Shown: positions 27,533-36,041 of the stretch, one piece after another
Position numbering within the stretch: the stretch's first letter is position 1
Layout: each line of letters starts with the position of its first letter
Source of the DNA: Nocardia fluminea
Lineage (GTDB): Bacteria > Actinomycetota > Actinomycetes > Mycobacteriales > Mycobacteriaceae
Direction: 5' to 3'
Length of the DNA: 64,000 nt
Assembly: GCF_002846365.1 (NCBI RefSeq)
Contig: NZ_PJMW01000002.1
Span: 2,914,001 to 2,978,000 of the forward strand
Position numbers and translations under genes: made by a program
Notes under the pieces: generated by a model
Database searches by the model: none
The model's input: only the letters and a program-made list of their open reading frames with translations
Told to the model about the DNA's origin: nothing

Positions 27533-28735
27533 CTATGTGCGCAATGCGCTGTGTAGGCGGGCGGTGGCGACGGCGCGGCGGGGGTCGCGGGCGGGGAGCA
27601 GGGCGAGGGCGTGTTCGTGGACGGCGATGTCGTCGGGGGCGGAATCGCCGTATGTCAGTGCGTGATCGGCGTTCGGGCTGTTGAGGACCGCGTTACGCAT
27701 GGCGACTTCGAGGTAGTCGCGCCATTCGCTGATGCCCGGTGTATCCGAATCGGGAAGTAGCGGACCGTGATACAGGCGAACGGCGGTGTCGAGGTCGCCG
27801 CGCTCGATGGCGCGCAGCACGTCGACGGCGTCGCAGGACAGGGGAGTGGTGAAACGGTAGACGCGACTGGTGATGTCGCCGCCGGTGGCGCGGCGCAGGT
27901 ACGACATCTCCGATTTCAGCGTGCTGGCGCCGACCGCGCGGTCACCGTAGACGGCGTAGTGCAGGCGTTCGTGGCTGTAGCCGTCGTCGTCGAGGGCCAG
28001 CAGGGTCAGGATCTCGAGGTGGCGTGGCCGCAACCGGATCTGCTGACCGTCGCGCATCAACCGGCCGGTGCCCAGGCAGGTCAGCCGCATCCCGGCGGGC
28101 GCGGGCGCGGCGGCGTGCAGTTTCGACTCGATGGCGCTGGTCATGGTGCGCACGGTGGCCATGGCCAGTGGATGCGAGCGCTTCCAGGTGGTCGACAGGT
28201 CCAGCACGCCGAGCAGGGTCCCGTCGGCGGCGCGGATCGGCGCGCAATAACAGACCCAGCCGTGCAGGGCCGCGACGAGATGCTCGGCCGAGAACACGGT
28301 GTGCGGTTGGTCGGTGCGCAACGCCAACGACAGCGCGTTGGTCCCCATGTGCGCCTCGTCCCATCGGCCACCCGGCGCGAAGTTCACCTGCTCGGCCCGT
28401 CTGCGCATGACGGGCCCGCCATAGGTCCACAGGATCGTCCCCGAAGCATCGGTGACCGCCGCGACGTAGCCCGCGTCGTCGGCGACACTGTGCAACTGCT
28501 CTTTCAGCTCGGTCACCGGCCCCCGCAACGGCGAATCCGCCCACCGGGGCCCGATATCGGTCTCACTGACCGGCGCGTGATCGCGTCCCGGGTCCACGGT
28601 CCGCAACGAGCGCGACCAGGACTGCGCCACCTCGGTCCGCACCCCCGCCCCCGAAACCCCCACACCGCCGGGCACCCACATCGCCCATTCCCGCTCCAGC
28701 GCAGCCCGCTGCGCGGAAAGCGTGAGCTGCACCAT
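27533..28735 (-). CDS. GAF-domain transcriptional activator of the ethanolamine genes
   Basis: 400 residues. N-terminal GAF sensor (about 70-200; WTYGGPVMRRRAEQVNFAPGG and VFSAEHLVAALHGWVCYCAP, in parts), as in AcoR/MimR-type regulators, but there is no sigma-54 AAA domain. Instead residues about 215-300 form a winged-helix segment (RLRPRHLEILTLLALDD, GASTLKSEMSYLRR), followed by a C-terminal helical part. Adjacent on the same strand upstream of the aldehyde dehydrogenase, so probably its activator. ATG 28735 follows AGGA. Confidence 0.78.
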   Translation of the reverse strand: MVQLTLSAQRAALEREWAMWVPGGVGVSGAGVRTEVAQSWSRSLRTVDPGRDHAPVSETDIGPRWADSPLRGPVTELKEQLHSVADDAGYVAAVTDASGTILWTYGGPVMRRRAEQVNFAPGGRWDEAHMGTNALSLALRTDQPHTVFSAEHLVAALHGWVCYCAPIRAADGTLLGVLDLSTTWKRSHPLAMATVRTMTSAIESKLHAAAPAPAGMRLTCLGTGRLMRDGQQIRLRPRHLEILTLLALDDDGYSHERLHYAVYGDRAVGASTLKSEMSYLRRATGGDITSRVYRFTTPLSCDAVDVLRAIERGDLDTAVRLYHGPLLPDSDTPGISEWRDYLEVAMRNAVLNSPNADHALTYGDSAPDDIAVHEHALALLPARDPRRAVATARLHSALRT

Positions 28736-29046
28736 CTCGGTTCTTCCTACTAGACGAACTGGTCGAGGATTCCACATTTCATCATGCCCCAGCGCCACCC
28801 GCTGAGCAGCGGTTTCGTCAGGCCGAACCAGTCGACGAGAACCTCGGGACGCCGGCCTCGTCGAGCCGGCGACGTACCCTGTCTCCGTGGAGCCACCAGG
28901 TCGCCTTGTGTGCGATGCCGTCGAATCGGTCGCCCGCCATCGCACGTCGACGCGGGTGCAGGGCGCGACGATGTGCCGGGACACGGAGGAGTTCTTCGGT
29001 TCGCAGGATCGAATCGGCGACGACTCACCGATCGAGTGGTGACCAG
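28736..29046. other. Divergent intergenic region
   Basis: 311 bp between the GAF regulator and the hydrolase. Open frames on both strands; a minus-strand frame ends in WFGLTKPLLSGWRWGMMKCG at 28750 but has no start signal. No gene supported. Confidence 0.4.
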
Positions 29047-29667
29047 GTGAGCACATTCATGCTGATCCCCGGAGCTGGGTGCGATGCGGGTTATTGGGGC
29101 CAGGTGGTCGACGAGCTACGCGGCCTCGGCCATGACGCGGTGCTCGTGTCGCTGCCGAGTGAGGACGACAGCGCGGGGCTGGCGGAGTACGCCGACGCGG
29201 TGGTCGAGGCGATCGGCGCGCGACGGGATGTGGTCGTGGTGGCGCACTCGTTCGGCGGGTTCACGGCGCCGCTCGTGTGCGATCGAGTGCCGGTGGAGCG
29301 AATGGTGTTGGTGTCGGCGATGATTCCGGCTCCGGGCGAGGCGCCGGGCGACTGGTGGGCCGACACCGGACACGCGACCTCGGGTGATGACGACGTGTTC
29401 TACAACGAGCTCACTCCCGAGCAGCGCGCCGAGGCGGAGAAATACGAGCGCGGCCAGTCCGCTACGCCGATGGAGTCCCCATGGCCGCTGGCGTCCTGGC
29501 CCGAGGTGCCGACCCGGTTCATCGTGCTGCGCGACGACCGCTTCTTCCCGGCCGACTTCATGCGCGGACTCGTAGCTTCCCGGCTGGGGATCGAGCCGGT
29601 CGAAATGGACGGCGGGCACATGGTCATGATGTCCCGATCCGCGGAATTGGCCCGCCTCCTGCTCTGA
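29047..29667 (+). CDS. Alpha/beta hydrolase
   Basis: 206 residues, compact alpha/beta hydrolase. Oxyanion block LIPGAGCDAGYWG at the N-terminus, nucleophile elbow AHSFGG (serine near residue 74), acidic residue in VLRDDRFFP, and His in DGGHMVMMS. All three catalytic elements are visible. GTG 29047 gives the product MSTFMLIPGAG. Substrate unknown; esterase-like proteins of this size are common accessory enzymes. Confidence 0.82.
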   Translation: MSTFMLIPGAGCDAGYWGQVVDELRGLGHDAVLVSLPSEDDSAGLAEYADAVVEAIGARRDVVVVAHSFGGFTAPLVCDRVPVERMVLVSAMIPAPGEAPGDWWADTGHATSGDDDVFYNELTPEQRAEAEKYERGQSATPMESPWPLASWPEVPTRFIVLRDDRFFPADFMRGLVASRLGIEPVEMDGGHMVMMSRSAELARLLL

Positions 29668-29773
29668 TCGCGACGGGAGAGCAGCGCGGGAAGCGGCAAG
29701 ACCACACTGCGCGCGAGCTGGTGCGACGAGTTCTCTTCCGATGAACGACGCGGGTGGGCGGCCGACGAGCTGC

Positions 29774-30559
29774 TCATCCGTGCGGGACGGCCCTGGTGCC
29801 GAGGTCGAAGTGGATGCCTGCGCCGAGCATCGTGGTGGCGGGCAGGCCGATCATGGCGCGGAAGGATTCGCTGAAGTGGGAGGGGGTGGCGAAGCCCGCG
29901 TCGATGGCGGAGCGGGTGAGGTCGTGGCCGTTGACGGCGTGGGTGATCGCGGTGACCATGCGGTTCCAGCGTTGATAGCCGCGGAAAGTGGTGCCGCAGT
30001 GCTGGGTGAACAGGTGCAGGAAATGGCCGGTGGACAGGCCGAGGTTCGCGGCGATCTGGTCGGCACGCAGCGCGTTGGCGGGCTGGTCGCGGATCGCGGC
30101 GGCGAGCCTGGCGATGCGCGCGTCGGTACCGAGGTACGGGCCCGCGATCGCGCGGCGGTAGAGGAGATCCGGGTCGGCGACGGGCTCGGCACACAGCTCG
30201 ACGAGTTCGCGCTCGCGTCGATGACTGAGCCCGAAAGCACCTGCCGCAGCGGTCATCTCGTCGGCGATCATGGTCGCGGGCGCACTCGACGGGTCGATGA
30301 ACAACACCAGAATCCACCCCTGCGTGGCCACGACGCGGTGCGCGGTGCGGGCCGGCGCGAAGGAGCTGCCCGTACGAATCAGACCACGGGCGGTGTGCAC
30401 GATCAGTGGCCCGTCCAAACCGACCGTGAGCATCGCGACCGGCGGCGAGTGCGTATCGGGCCGCAGGTCCGGCCCGACGTACCCGATGTGCCCCGGCCGT
30501 GCCCACGCGGTCGGCATCCGCGCGGAACCGCGGCTCGTCGAACGGGCAGCGTGGCTCAC
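29774..30559 (-). CDS. AraC-family transcriptional regulator
   Basis: 261 residues. N-terminal cupin-like sensing half and C-terminal double helix-turn-helix (about 160-250; ANLGLSTGHFLHLFTQHCGTTF and SAIDAGFATPSHFSESFRAMIG, in parts). Lies 64 bp beyond the end of the eight-gene operon on the same strand, so it could regulate that operon, though an unrelated target is equally possible. GTG 30559 has TACGCT ending seven bases upstream, suggesting its own leaderless promoter. Confidence 0.85.
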   Translation of the reverse strand: MSHAARSTSRGSARMPTAWARPGHIGYVGPDLRPDTHSPPVAMLTVGLDGPLIVHTARGLIRTGSSFAPARTAHRVVATQGWILVLFIDPSSAPATMIADEMTAAAGAFGLSHRRERELVELCAEPVADPDLLYRRAIAGPYLGTDARIARLAAAIRDQPANALRADQIAANLGLSTGHFLHLFTQHCGTTFRGYQRWNRMVTAITHAVNGHDLTRSAIDAGFATPSHFSESFRAMIGLPATTMLGAGIHFDLGTRAVPHG

Positions 30560-30623
30560 CCGTACCAGCGTATCGACGTGCCGCCCGGTGCGCCGCCATC
30601 AGTGCTCCCGATCGGTGTCTCTG

Positions 30624-32441
30624 TCATCCGCGATCGGCGACTTCCGGAAGGCGGGGGACCGAGGCGACGAGTTGACGGGTGTACTCGTGCTGGGGGGAGC
30701 GTAGGACCGTGTCGGCTTCGCCGGATTCGACGATCTTGCCGTCTTTCATGACGAGGACGCGGTCGGCGAGGTGGTGGACTACGCCGAGGTCGTGGGAGAT
30801 CAGCAGAAGGGCGGTGCCGAATTCGGATCGGAGTTCGGCGAGGAGGTCGAGGATCTGAGCCTGGACGGAGACGTCGAGGGCGGAGAGGGGTTCGTCGGCT
30901 ACCAGGAGAGCGGGGTTGGGGGCGAGGGCGCGGGCGATGGCGACGCGTTGGCGTTGGCCGCCGGAGAGGGTGCGGGGGTGGCGGGGGAGTAGGTCGCGGG
31001 CGAGGCCGACCGCGTCGAGGATCTCGCGGACGCGGTGGGTACGGGCTTTGCCACGGAGGTCGACCGTGTCGAGACTTTCGCCGATGACGCGTTCCACGGT
31101 GTAGCGGGGGTCGAAGGAGCTGAGGGGGTCCTGGGCGATCAGCTGTGCGGCCCCGCGGTGGGGGCGTAATGCCTTTTCGGAGAGCTCACTCCATGGTTGC
31201 CCGTCGACGACCACCTGTCCGGACGTGGGGCTGATGAGCCTCAGTGCCAGTCGTGCCGTGGTGGTTTTGCCCGAGCCGGATTCGCCGACGATGCCGAGGG
31301 TTTCGCCGGCGAACAGGTCGAAGTCCACACCGTCGACCACGGTGCGTGCGGCTGATCCGGAGCCGTAGGTTTTGCGCAGCGCGCGAACCGAGAGCACGAC
31401 ACGGGTGTTGTCCACCGAGCGTGGCGGCAACAGTTCTCGCAGCCCGGCTTCAGCTGTGCGCACGTCGGCGCGAGCTCTGCGCCGACCGGATTCAACTGTG
31501 CGCCCGCTGGATTCATCTGTGCCCGGACCGGCCTCGCCTGTCGCTGATGCGGTGCGAAGCAGCGCCGATCCCGGTGAGGTGATGGCCGCTGGATTCTCCG
31601 GTTGTGGAGATTCGGCGGCGGGTAACGGTGAATCGGAGGGCCGGTCGGGAATCGATAGCCGCGAACCACGCGAGGCGGCTGACGGTACGGCCGCGAGCAG
31701 CTTCTTCGTGTACGGGTGCTCCGGACGGGTCAGTACGTCGCGCGTGCTGCCCTCCTCGACGACGTCCCCGTCGCGCATGACCAGCACCCGGTCCGCCACC
31801 TCGGCAACCACCGCCAGGTCGTGGCTGATCAGGAGCTGGGCCGTGCCGTCGGCCTTGCGGGCGCGAAGAAGCTCCAGGATCTGTTGCTGGACAGTCACAT
31901 CGAGGGCAGTGGTCGGCTCGTCGGCGACGACCAGGCGCGGATCGCCGGCGAGTGCCGTCGCGATCAACACGCGCTGGCGCAGCCCGCCGGACAGCTCGTG
32001 CGGATATTGGCGCAGGCGCCGTTCGGGTTCGGGGACCCCGACATCGGTGAGCAGTCGCACGCTGCGGGCGGTGAGTGCCTGCCCGCGCAGATCGGTCAGT
32101 GCGCGTTGCGCTTCGGCGAGTTGGCTGCCGATCGAGTACAGCGGATCGAGAGAGACCAATGCGTCCTGGAGGACGAATCCGATGTCGCTGCCCCGGATTC
32201 GCCGCCACTGCCGATCACGATGACCACGCGCGTCCTGCCCGAAGAGTTCGAGCCGGTCGGCGCGCACGTCGGCGCCGGGACCGGCCAGGCCGACCAGCGT
32301 GCGCGCCGTCACCGACTTGCCCGACCCGGACTCGCCGACGAGGGCGACGGCCTCGCCCGGCTCGATCCGCAGATCGATGCCGCGCACCACCTCCTTGCCC
32401 GCGAACCCGACGCGCAGATTCTCGACCGCGATCAGACTCAT
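30624..32441 (-). CDS. Dipeptide/nickel-type ABC transporter, dual ATPase
   Basis: 605 residues: two complete ATPase domains fused (DppD-DppF type). First: Walker A GESGSGKSVTAR, signature ELSGGLRQRV, Walker B LVVADEPTTALD. Second: GESGSGKTTTAR, LSGGQRQRVAIARAL, LLVADEPLSALD. A low-complexity linker of about 100 residues joins them. Powers the importer formed by the two permeases and binding protein upstream. The ATG overlaps the upstream permease stop by four bases. Last gene of the operon. Confidence 0.93.
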   Translation of the reverse strand: MSLIAVENLRVGFAGKEVVRGIDLRIEPGEAVALVGESGSGKSVTARTLVGLAGPGADVRADRLELFGQDARGHRDRQWRRIRGSDIGFVLQDALVSLDPLYSIGSQLAEAQRALTDLRGQALTARSVRLLTDVGVPEPERRLRQYPHELSGGLRQRVLIATALAGDPRLVVADEPTTALDVTVQQQILELLRARKADGTAQLLISHDLAVVAEVADRVLVMRDGDVVEEGSTRDVLTRPEHPYTKKLLAAVPSAASRGSRLSIPDRPSDSPLPAAESPQPENPAAITSPGSALLRTASATGEAGPGTDESSGRTVESGRRRARADVRTAEAGLRELLPPRSVDNTRVVLSVRALRKTYGSGSAARTVVDGVDFDLFAGETLGIVGESGSGKTTTARLALRLISPTSGQVVVDGQPWSELSEKALRPHRGAAQLIAQDPLSSFDPRYTVERVIGESLDTVDLRGKARTHRVREILDAVGLARDLLPRHPRTLSGGQRQRVAIARALAPNPALLVADEPLSALDVSVQAQILDLLAELRSEFGTALLLISHDLGVVHHLADRVLVMKDGKIVESGEADTVLRSPQHEYTRQLVASVPRLPEVADRG

Positions 32442-33307
32442 ACCGATGGCCTTCCGTCGTAGTGACGCTGCCAGCGCCGGCCCAGCGAACTCACCGCGAT
32501 AACCGTGGCCGTCACCGCCACGCCGGGCAGCACCGCGATCCACCAGGCGTTGCGCAGATAGTTGCGTCCTTCGGCGAGCATCGCGCCCCATTCCGGTTCC
32601 GGCGGTTGCGGACCCATGCCGAGGAAGCTCAGACCGGCCGCCCCGAGAACGGCGGTGCCGAGCCCGATGGTGGCCAGGATCGGAACCTGCGCCACCGCGT
32701 GCGGCAGCACGTGCCGCCGCACCAGCGTTGCCCTGGTGAGCCCGAAAGTCCGTGCCTGTTCGACATATCCGGATTCCTGCACGACCAGGGTCTGCGCGCG
32801 CACCACCCGGGCGAACCGGGGGATGGAGGCGATGCCGAGGGCGAAGATCAGGTTCGTGGTGCCGGGACCGGTGAACGAGATCAGGACCAGCGCGAGCAGC
32901 AGATCGGGGAACGCCGAGACCACGTCGAGGAACCGGGTGATCAGCTCGTCGAGCGGCCCACGCGCCAACCCGGACAGCAGGCCGAGCGCCGTTCCCGCCA
33001 CCACGGCGATCGCGACGGCGGTGATGCCGATGAGCATCGAGTAGCGCGCGCCGTGGATGACGCGGGTGAGGACGTCACGGCCCAGATGATCCGTGCCGAA
33101 CCAGTGCCGCGCACTCGGTGGCAGCTGAGCGGCGAGCGGATCGGCGGCGAGCGGGTCGGCACCGGTCAGCAGCGTGGGAGCAACCACAGCGATGGCGACC
33201 GACGCCACTGTCAGTGCGGCGACGGCGACACCGGGCGCGACTACGAAACCCCTTGCACGTAGCCTGATCCGGTCGACGGTGGCGCGCGGAAGAGCTGTGA
33301 TCGTCAC
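32438..33307 (-). CDS. ABC transporter permease (DppC-like)
   Basis: 289 residues, six predicted membrane helices, with the DppC/OppC N-terminal block WFGTDHLGRDVLTRVIHGAR and the coupling-loop motif EQARTFGLTRATLVRRHVLP, read in parts. GTG 33307 chosen because GAGGAG lies seven bases upstream; the open frame extends 35 codons further without support. Confidence 0.92.
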   Translation of the reverse strand: MTITALPRATVDRIRLRARGFVVAPGVAVAALTVASVAIAVVAPTLLTGADPLAADPLAAQLPPSARHWFGTDHLGRDVLTRVIHGARYSMLIGITAVAIAVVAGTALGLLSGLARGPLDELITRFLDVVSAFPDLLLALVLISFTGPGTTNLIFALGIASIPRFARVVRAQTLVVQESGYVEQARTFGLTRATLVRRHVLPHAVAQVPILATIGLGTAVLGAAGLSFLGMGPQPPEPEWGAMLAEGRNYLRNAWWIAVLPGVAVTATVIAVSSLGRRWQRHYDGRPSV

Positions 33308-33386
33308 AGCGCCGCTCCTCGCTGGAGGCCGAACAGTGGGCGTGCAGGGTGTGTGCGCACGGCGCTGCGCCGCGCTCCGATGCCCG

Positions 33387-34397
33387 TCATCGTCGCTCTC
33401 CGTTCCGTGCATCGCGGCGCAGTCGCGGATCGAGCCACAGGTAGAGCAGATCGACCAGTGTGCTGATCACGACGTAGACGAAGGCCGAGAGAATCGCTAC
33501 GGCCAGTACCACCGGAAGATCCTGTGCGAGAACCGCTTCGACGGTCACCCGCCCCAGTCCGGGCCGGCCGAAGACCTCCTCGATGATCACCGCCCCGCCG
33601 AGCAGGCCGCCGACCAGCCAGCCGGTCAAAGTCACCGCGGGCAGGGCGGCATGCCGTAGACCGTGCCGCAGCCGCAACGCGTTCTCGCTCACCGACCACG
33701 ACCGCACCGTCACCGCGAACGGTTCGTCGAGCGCACGCTCCAGCCCGTCGCGCAGCACCTGGGAGATCACCGCGCCCAGCGACAGGCCGAGCGCGAGAGC
33801 GGGCAGAACCAACGCCGACAGCCCCTTGTTCGCCGCCACCGGAAAGATCTTCAGCTGGAAGCTGAACACCGACAGCAGCACGATGCCGAGCCAGAAGGAA
33901 GGCGTCGAAACAAGGGCCAGTTCCACCGCATTCGCGATGGCGCGCGAACGCCGCCGCTGGGCGGTGCTCGTGGCGACGACGACCGCGAACACCAGCGCCA
34001 CCAGCAACGCGGCACCGGTCAGCGCCGAGGTGGGACCGGCCTGCGAGCCGATGACTTCCGATACCGGCCGCTGCAGCACATAGGAGCGCCCGAAATCCCC
34101 GTGCGCCACATTCCACAGGTAGCGGGCGTACTGGACCACGGCCGGACTGTCGAGTCCCCATTCTGCGCGGATGGCGGCCTCGACCTCCGGGGTGCGCTGC
34201 TGTTCGCCGAGCAACACGTCGACCGTGTCGCCCGGCGCCAGCCGCACACCGAGGAACGACAGCGTGGTCGCACCCCACAGCACGCCCAGACCGGTGATCA
34301 GCCGCAGCACGATCCGGGTGGCTGTGCCGCCGCGAGCGTCGCGGCGGCTGTCCACCGCGGCGGTCACGACCTCCGGGGCGATCGCTTCCGTCGTCAT
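33387..34397 (-). CDS. ABC transporter permease (DppB-like)
   Basis: 336 residues, about six membrane helices. DppB/OppB features: N-terminal VLWGATTLSFLGVRLAPGD and C-terminal coupling region LRHGLRHAALPAVTL with GGAVIIEEVFGRPGLGR. Starts six bases after the binding-protein stop, so co-translated. The N-terminus has an extra 30 cytoplasmic residues. Confidence 0.92.
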   Translation of the reverse strand: MTTEAIAPEVVTAAVDSRRDARGGTATRIVLRLITGLGVLWGATTLSFLGVRLAPGDTVDVLLGEQQRTPEVEAAIRAEWGLDSPAVVQYARYLWNVAHGDFGRSYVLQRPVSEVIGSQAGPTSALTGAALLVALVFAVVVATSTAQRRRSRAIANAVELALVSTPSFWLGIVLLSVFSFQLKIFPVAANKGLSALVLPALALGLSLGAVISQVLRDGLERALDEPFAVTVRSWSVSENALRLRHGLRHAALPAVTLTGWLVGGLLGGAVIIEEVFGRPGLGRVTVEAVLAQDLPVVLAVAILSAFVYVVISTLVDLLYLWLDPRLRRDARNGERR

Positions 34398-34403
34398 CGC
34401 CGG

Positions 34404-36041
34404 CTATCCACGATCGACCCAGATGTCGTACGCGTTCTCCGGAAGCTGCTTGTACGGGCGGTATCCCGCGCCGTACACGTGGGCGCCCGTCGCGATCTGG
34501 TTCTCGGGAATGTAGAGCGGCAGCCCGTAGGCCTTGTCGACGATCGCGAACCGCTGCAATTGCGCGTACTGCTTCGCCCGCTCGGCGGTGTCGGTGGTCG
34601 AGGCGGCGGCCCGCAGCCAGGTGGACAGTTCGGGATCGGTGGCGCGGCTGTAGTTCAGCGTGCCCAGCGGTGTCGGCGGGTACCAGTGGTTCTCGATGTC
34701 GATACCGCCGGTGATGGTGTCGGAGTTGGCGATCGACCCGAAAGCGTTCTTCTTGCGCAGCTCGCTGTAGGTGCCGAGGTCGACGTAGGACAGCTTCAGA
34801 TCGATGCCCGCGTTCTGCTTGGCCTGCGCCTGCACCGCCTGCAACAGCACCTCGCGCTGATCGCGCACCGTCGACTGGGCCTGCACCAGTTCGATGGTCA
34901 GCCGCTGACCGTCCTTGGTCCGGAACCCGTCGGAATCCTTCGCCGTCCAGCCCGCTTCGTCCAGCAGCCGGTTCGCGGCGGCCTTGTCGGCGCCGTAGGT
35001 GCCCTCGATGCTCTTGTCGTAGAACAGGGTGTCGACGCTGGAGGCGATACCCCAGCCTCGGGTGCGCTCGCCGCGATAGATCGACTGCAACACCGCGTTG
35101 ACGTCGACGGAGTTGTTGAGCGCCTTGCGGACTCGTTCATCGGTGGCGGGGCCGAAGGTCGCGTTCCAGTACAGCGTGTACGGGCTGCCGTTGTTCAGCC
35201 CGGTCGAATAGGTGAAGTCGGGGTTGTCCCGGAACAGTGCGGCGTCGTTGCCGGAGACGCCTTCGATGAGGTCGACCTGACCGGAGGTGAGCGCCCCGGT
35301 GCGCACCGACGACTCGGGCAGGAAACGATAGGTCACCTCGTCGAGGTAGGCCGGTCCCTGATGCTTCGCGCTCTGCGGCGCCCAGTTGTAGTCGGGGTTC
35401 TTGCGGAAGTGCAGTTCCTGACCCTTCACGTAGCGGTCGAGAACGAACGGACCGGTCCCCGCGATCTCCGGTCCACCGGCCTTGAGCTGTGGTTTGTCCC
35501 ACGCGGCCGGGGAGATGAGGGGGAAACCGGCGGCGAAGTCGAGGAACGGCGCGTAGGGGTCCTTCAGGGTGAACACCACCGTGCGCTCGTCGCGGGCGGT
35601 GACCGCGGCCAGGTGTGACAGCGGCCCGGCGGACCAGCCGCCGGAGTAGGACACGTCCTGCATCGTGGTGAAGTTGCGGGCCACGGCGGTCGCGGTGAGC
35701 GGATTGCCGTCGGTGAACTTCACGCCCTCACGCAGGGGGAAGGTGTAGGTGAGCCCGTCGGGCGAGATCTCGTGGCCGGTGGCCAGCCACCCGACGAAGC
35801 CGCCCTCCGTGGTGCGCGCGAGGAGCGACTCGAAGACGTTGCGCAACATCAGGTGGGTGTTGCTCTGGCCGTTGAGGTGCGGGTTCAACGTGGTCGGCTC
35901 GGTCTCCACCCCCCACGTCAACGAGCCGCCGCTGACCGGTTGCGCCGATTCGCGCGCGGCGGTGTCCGTTCCACCACATGCGGCCGCCAGCACGGCCACC
36001 GCCGATACCAGAGCTGTGGCAAGTAGTCGCCGATGTCGCAT
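34404..36041 (-). CDS. ABC transporter substrate-binding lipoprotein (peptide/nickel/metallophore type)
   Basis: 545 residues, SBP family 5. Lipobox LAAACGGT (Cys22 after the chosen start). Family blocks: GGSLTWGVETEPTTLNPH, YTFPLREGVKFTDGNPLTA (parts) and GTGPFVLDRYVKGQELHFRKNPDY (parts). Ligands in this family include peptides, nickel chelates and staphylopine-like metallophores; none can be chosen from sequence. The ATG at 36041 overlaps the upstream stop (TGATG). Confidence 0.92.
   Translation of the reverse strand: MRHRRLLATALVSAVAVLAAACGGTDTAARESAQPVSGGSLTWGVETEPTTLNPHLNGQSNTHLMLRNVFESLLARTTEGGFVGWLATGHEISPDGLTYTFPLREGVKFTDGNPLTATAVARNFTTMQDVSYSGGWSAGPLSHLAAVTARDERTVVFTLKDPYAPFLDFAAGFPLISPAAWDKPQLKAGGPEIAGTGPFVLDRYVKGQELHFRKNPDYNWAPQSAKHQGPAYLDEVTYRFLPESSVRTGALTSGQVDLIEGVSGNDAALFRDNPDFTYSTGLNNGSPYTLYWNATFGPATDERVRKALNNSVDVNAVLQSIYRGERTRGWGIASSVDTLFYDKSIEGTYGADKAAANRLLDEAGWTAKDSDGFRTKDGQRLTIELVQAQSTVRDQREVLLQAVQAQAKQNAGIDLKLSYVDLGTYSELRKKNAFGSIANSDTITGGIDIENHWYPPTPLGTLNYSRATDPELSTWLRAAASTTDTAERAKQYAQLQRFAIVDKAYGLPLYIPENQIATGAHVYGAGYRPYKQLPENAYDIWVDRG

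Noticed and set aside
28750..29028. Minus-strand frame ending in LTKPLLSGWRWGMMKCG
   Set aside because: The ending looks protein-like, but there is no plausible start near it and the rest is low-quality; possibly a remnant, not supported.
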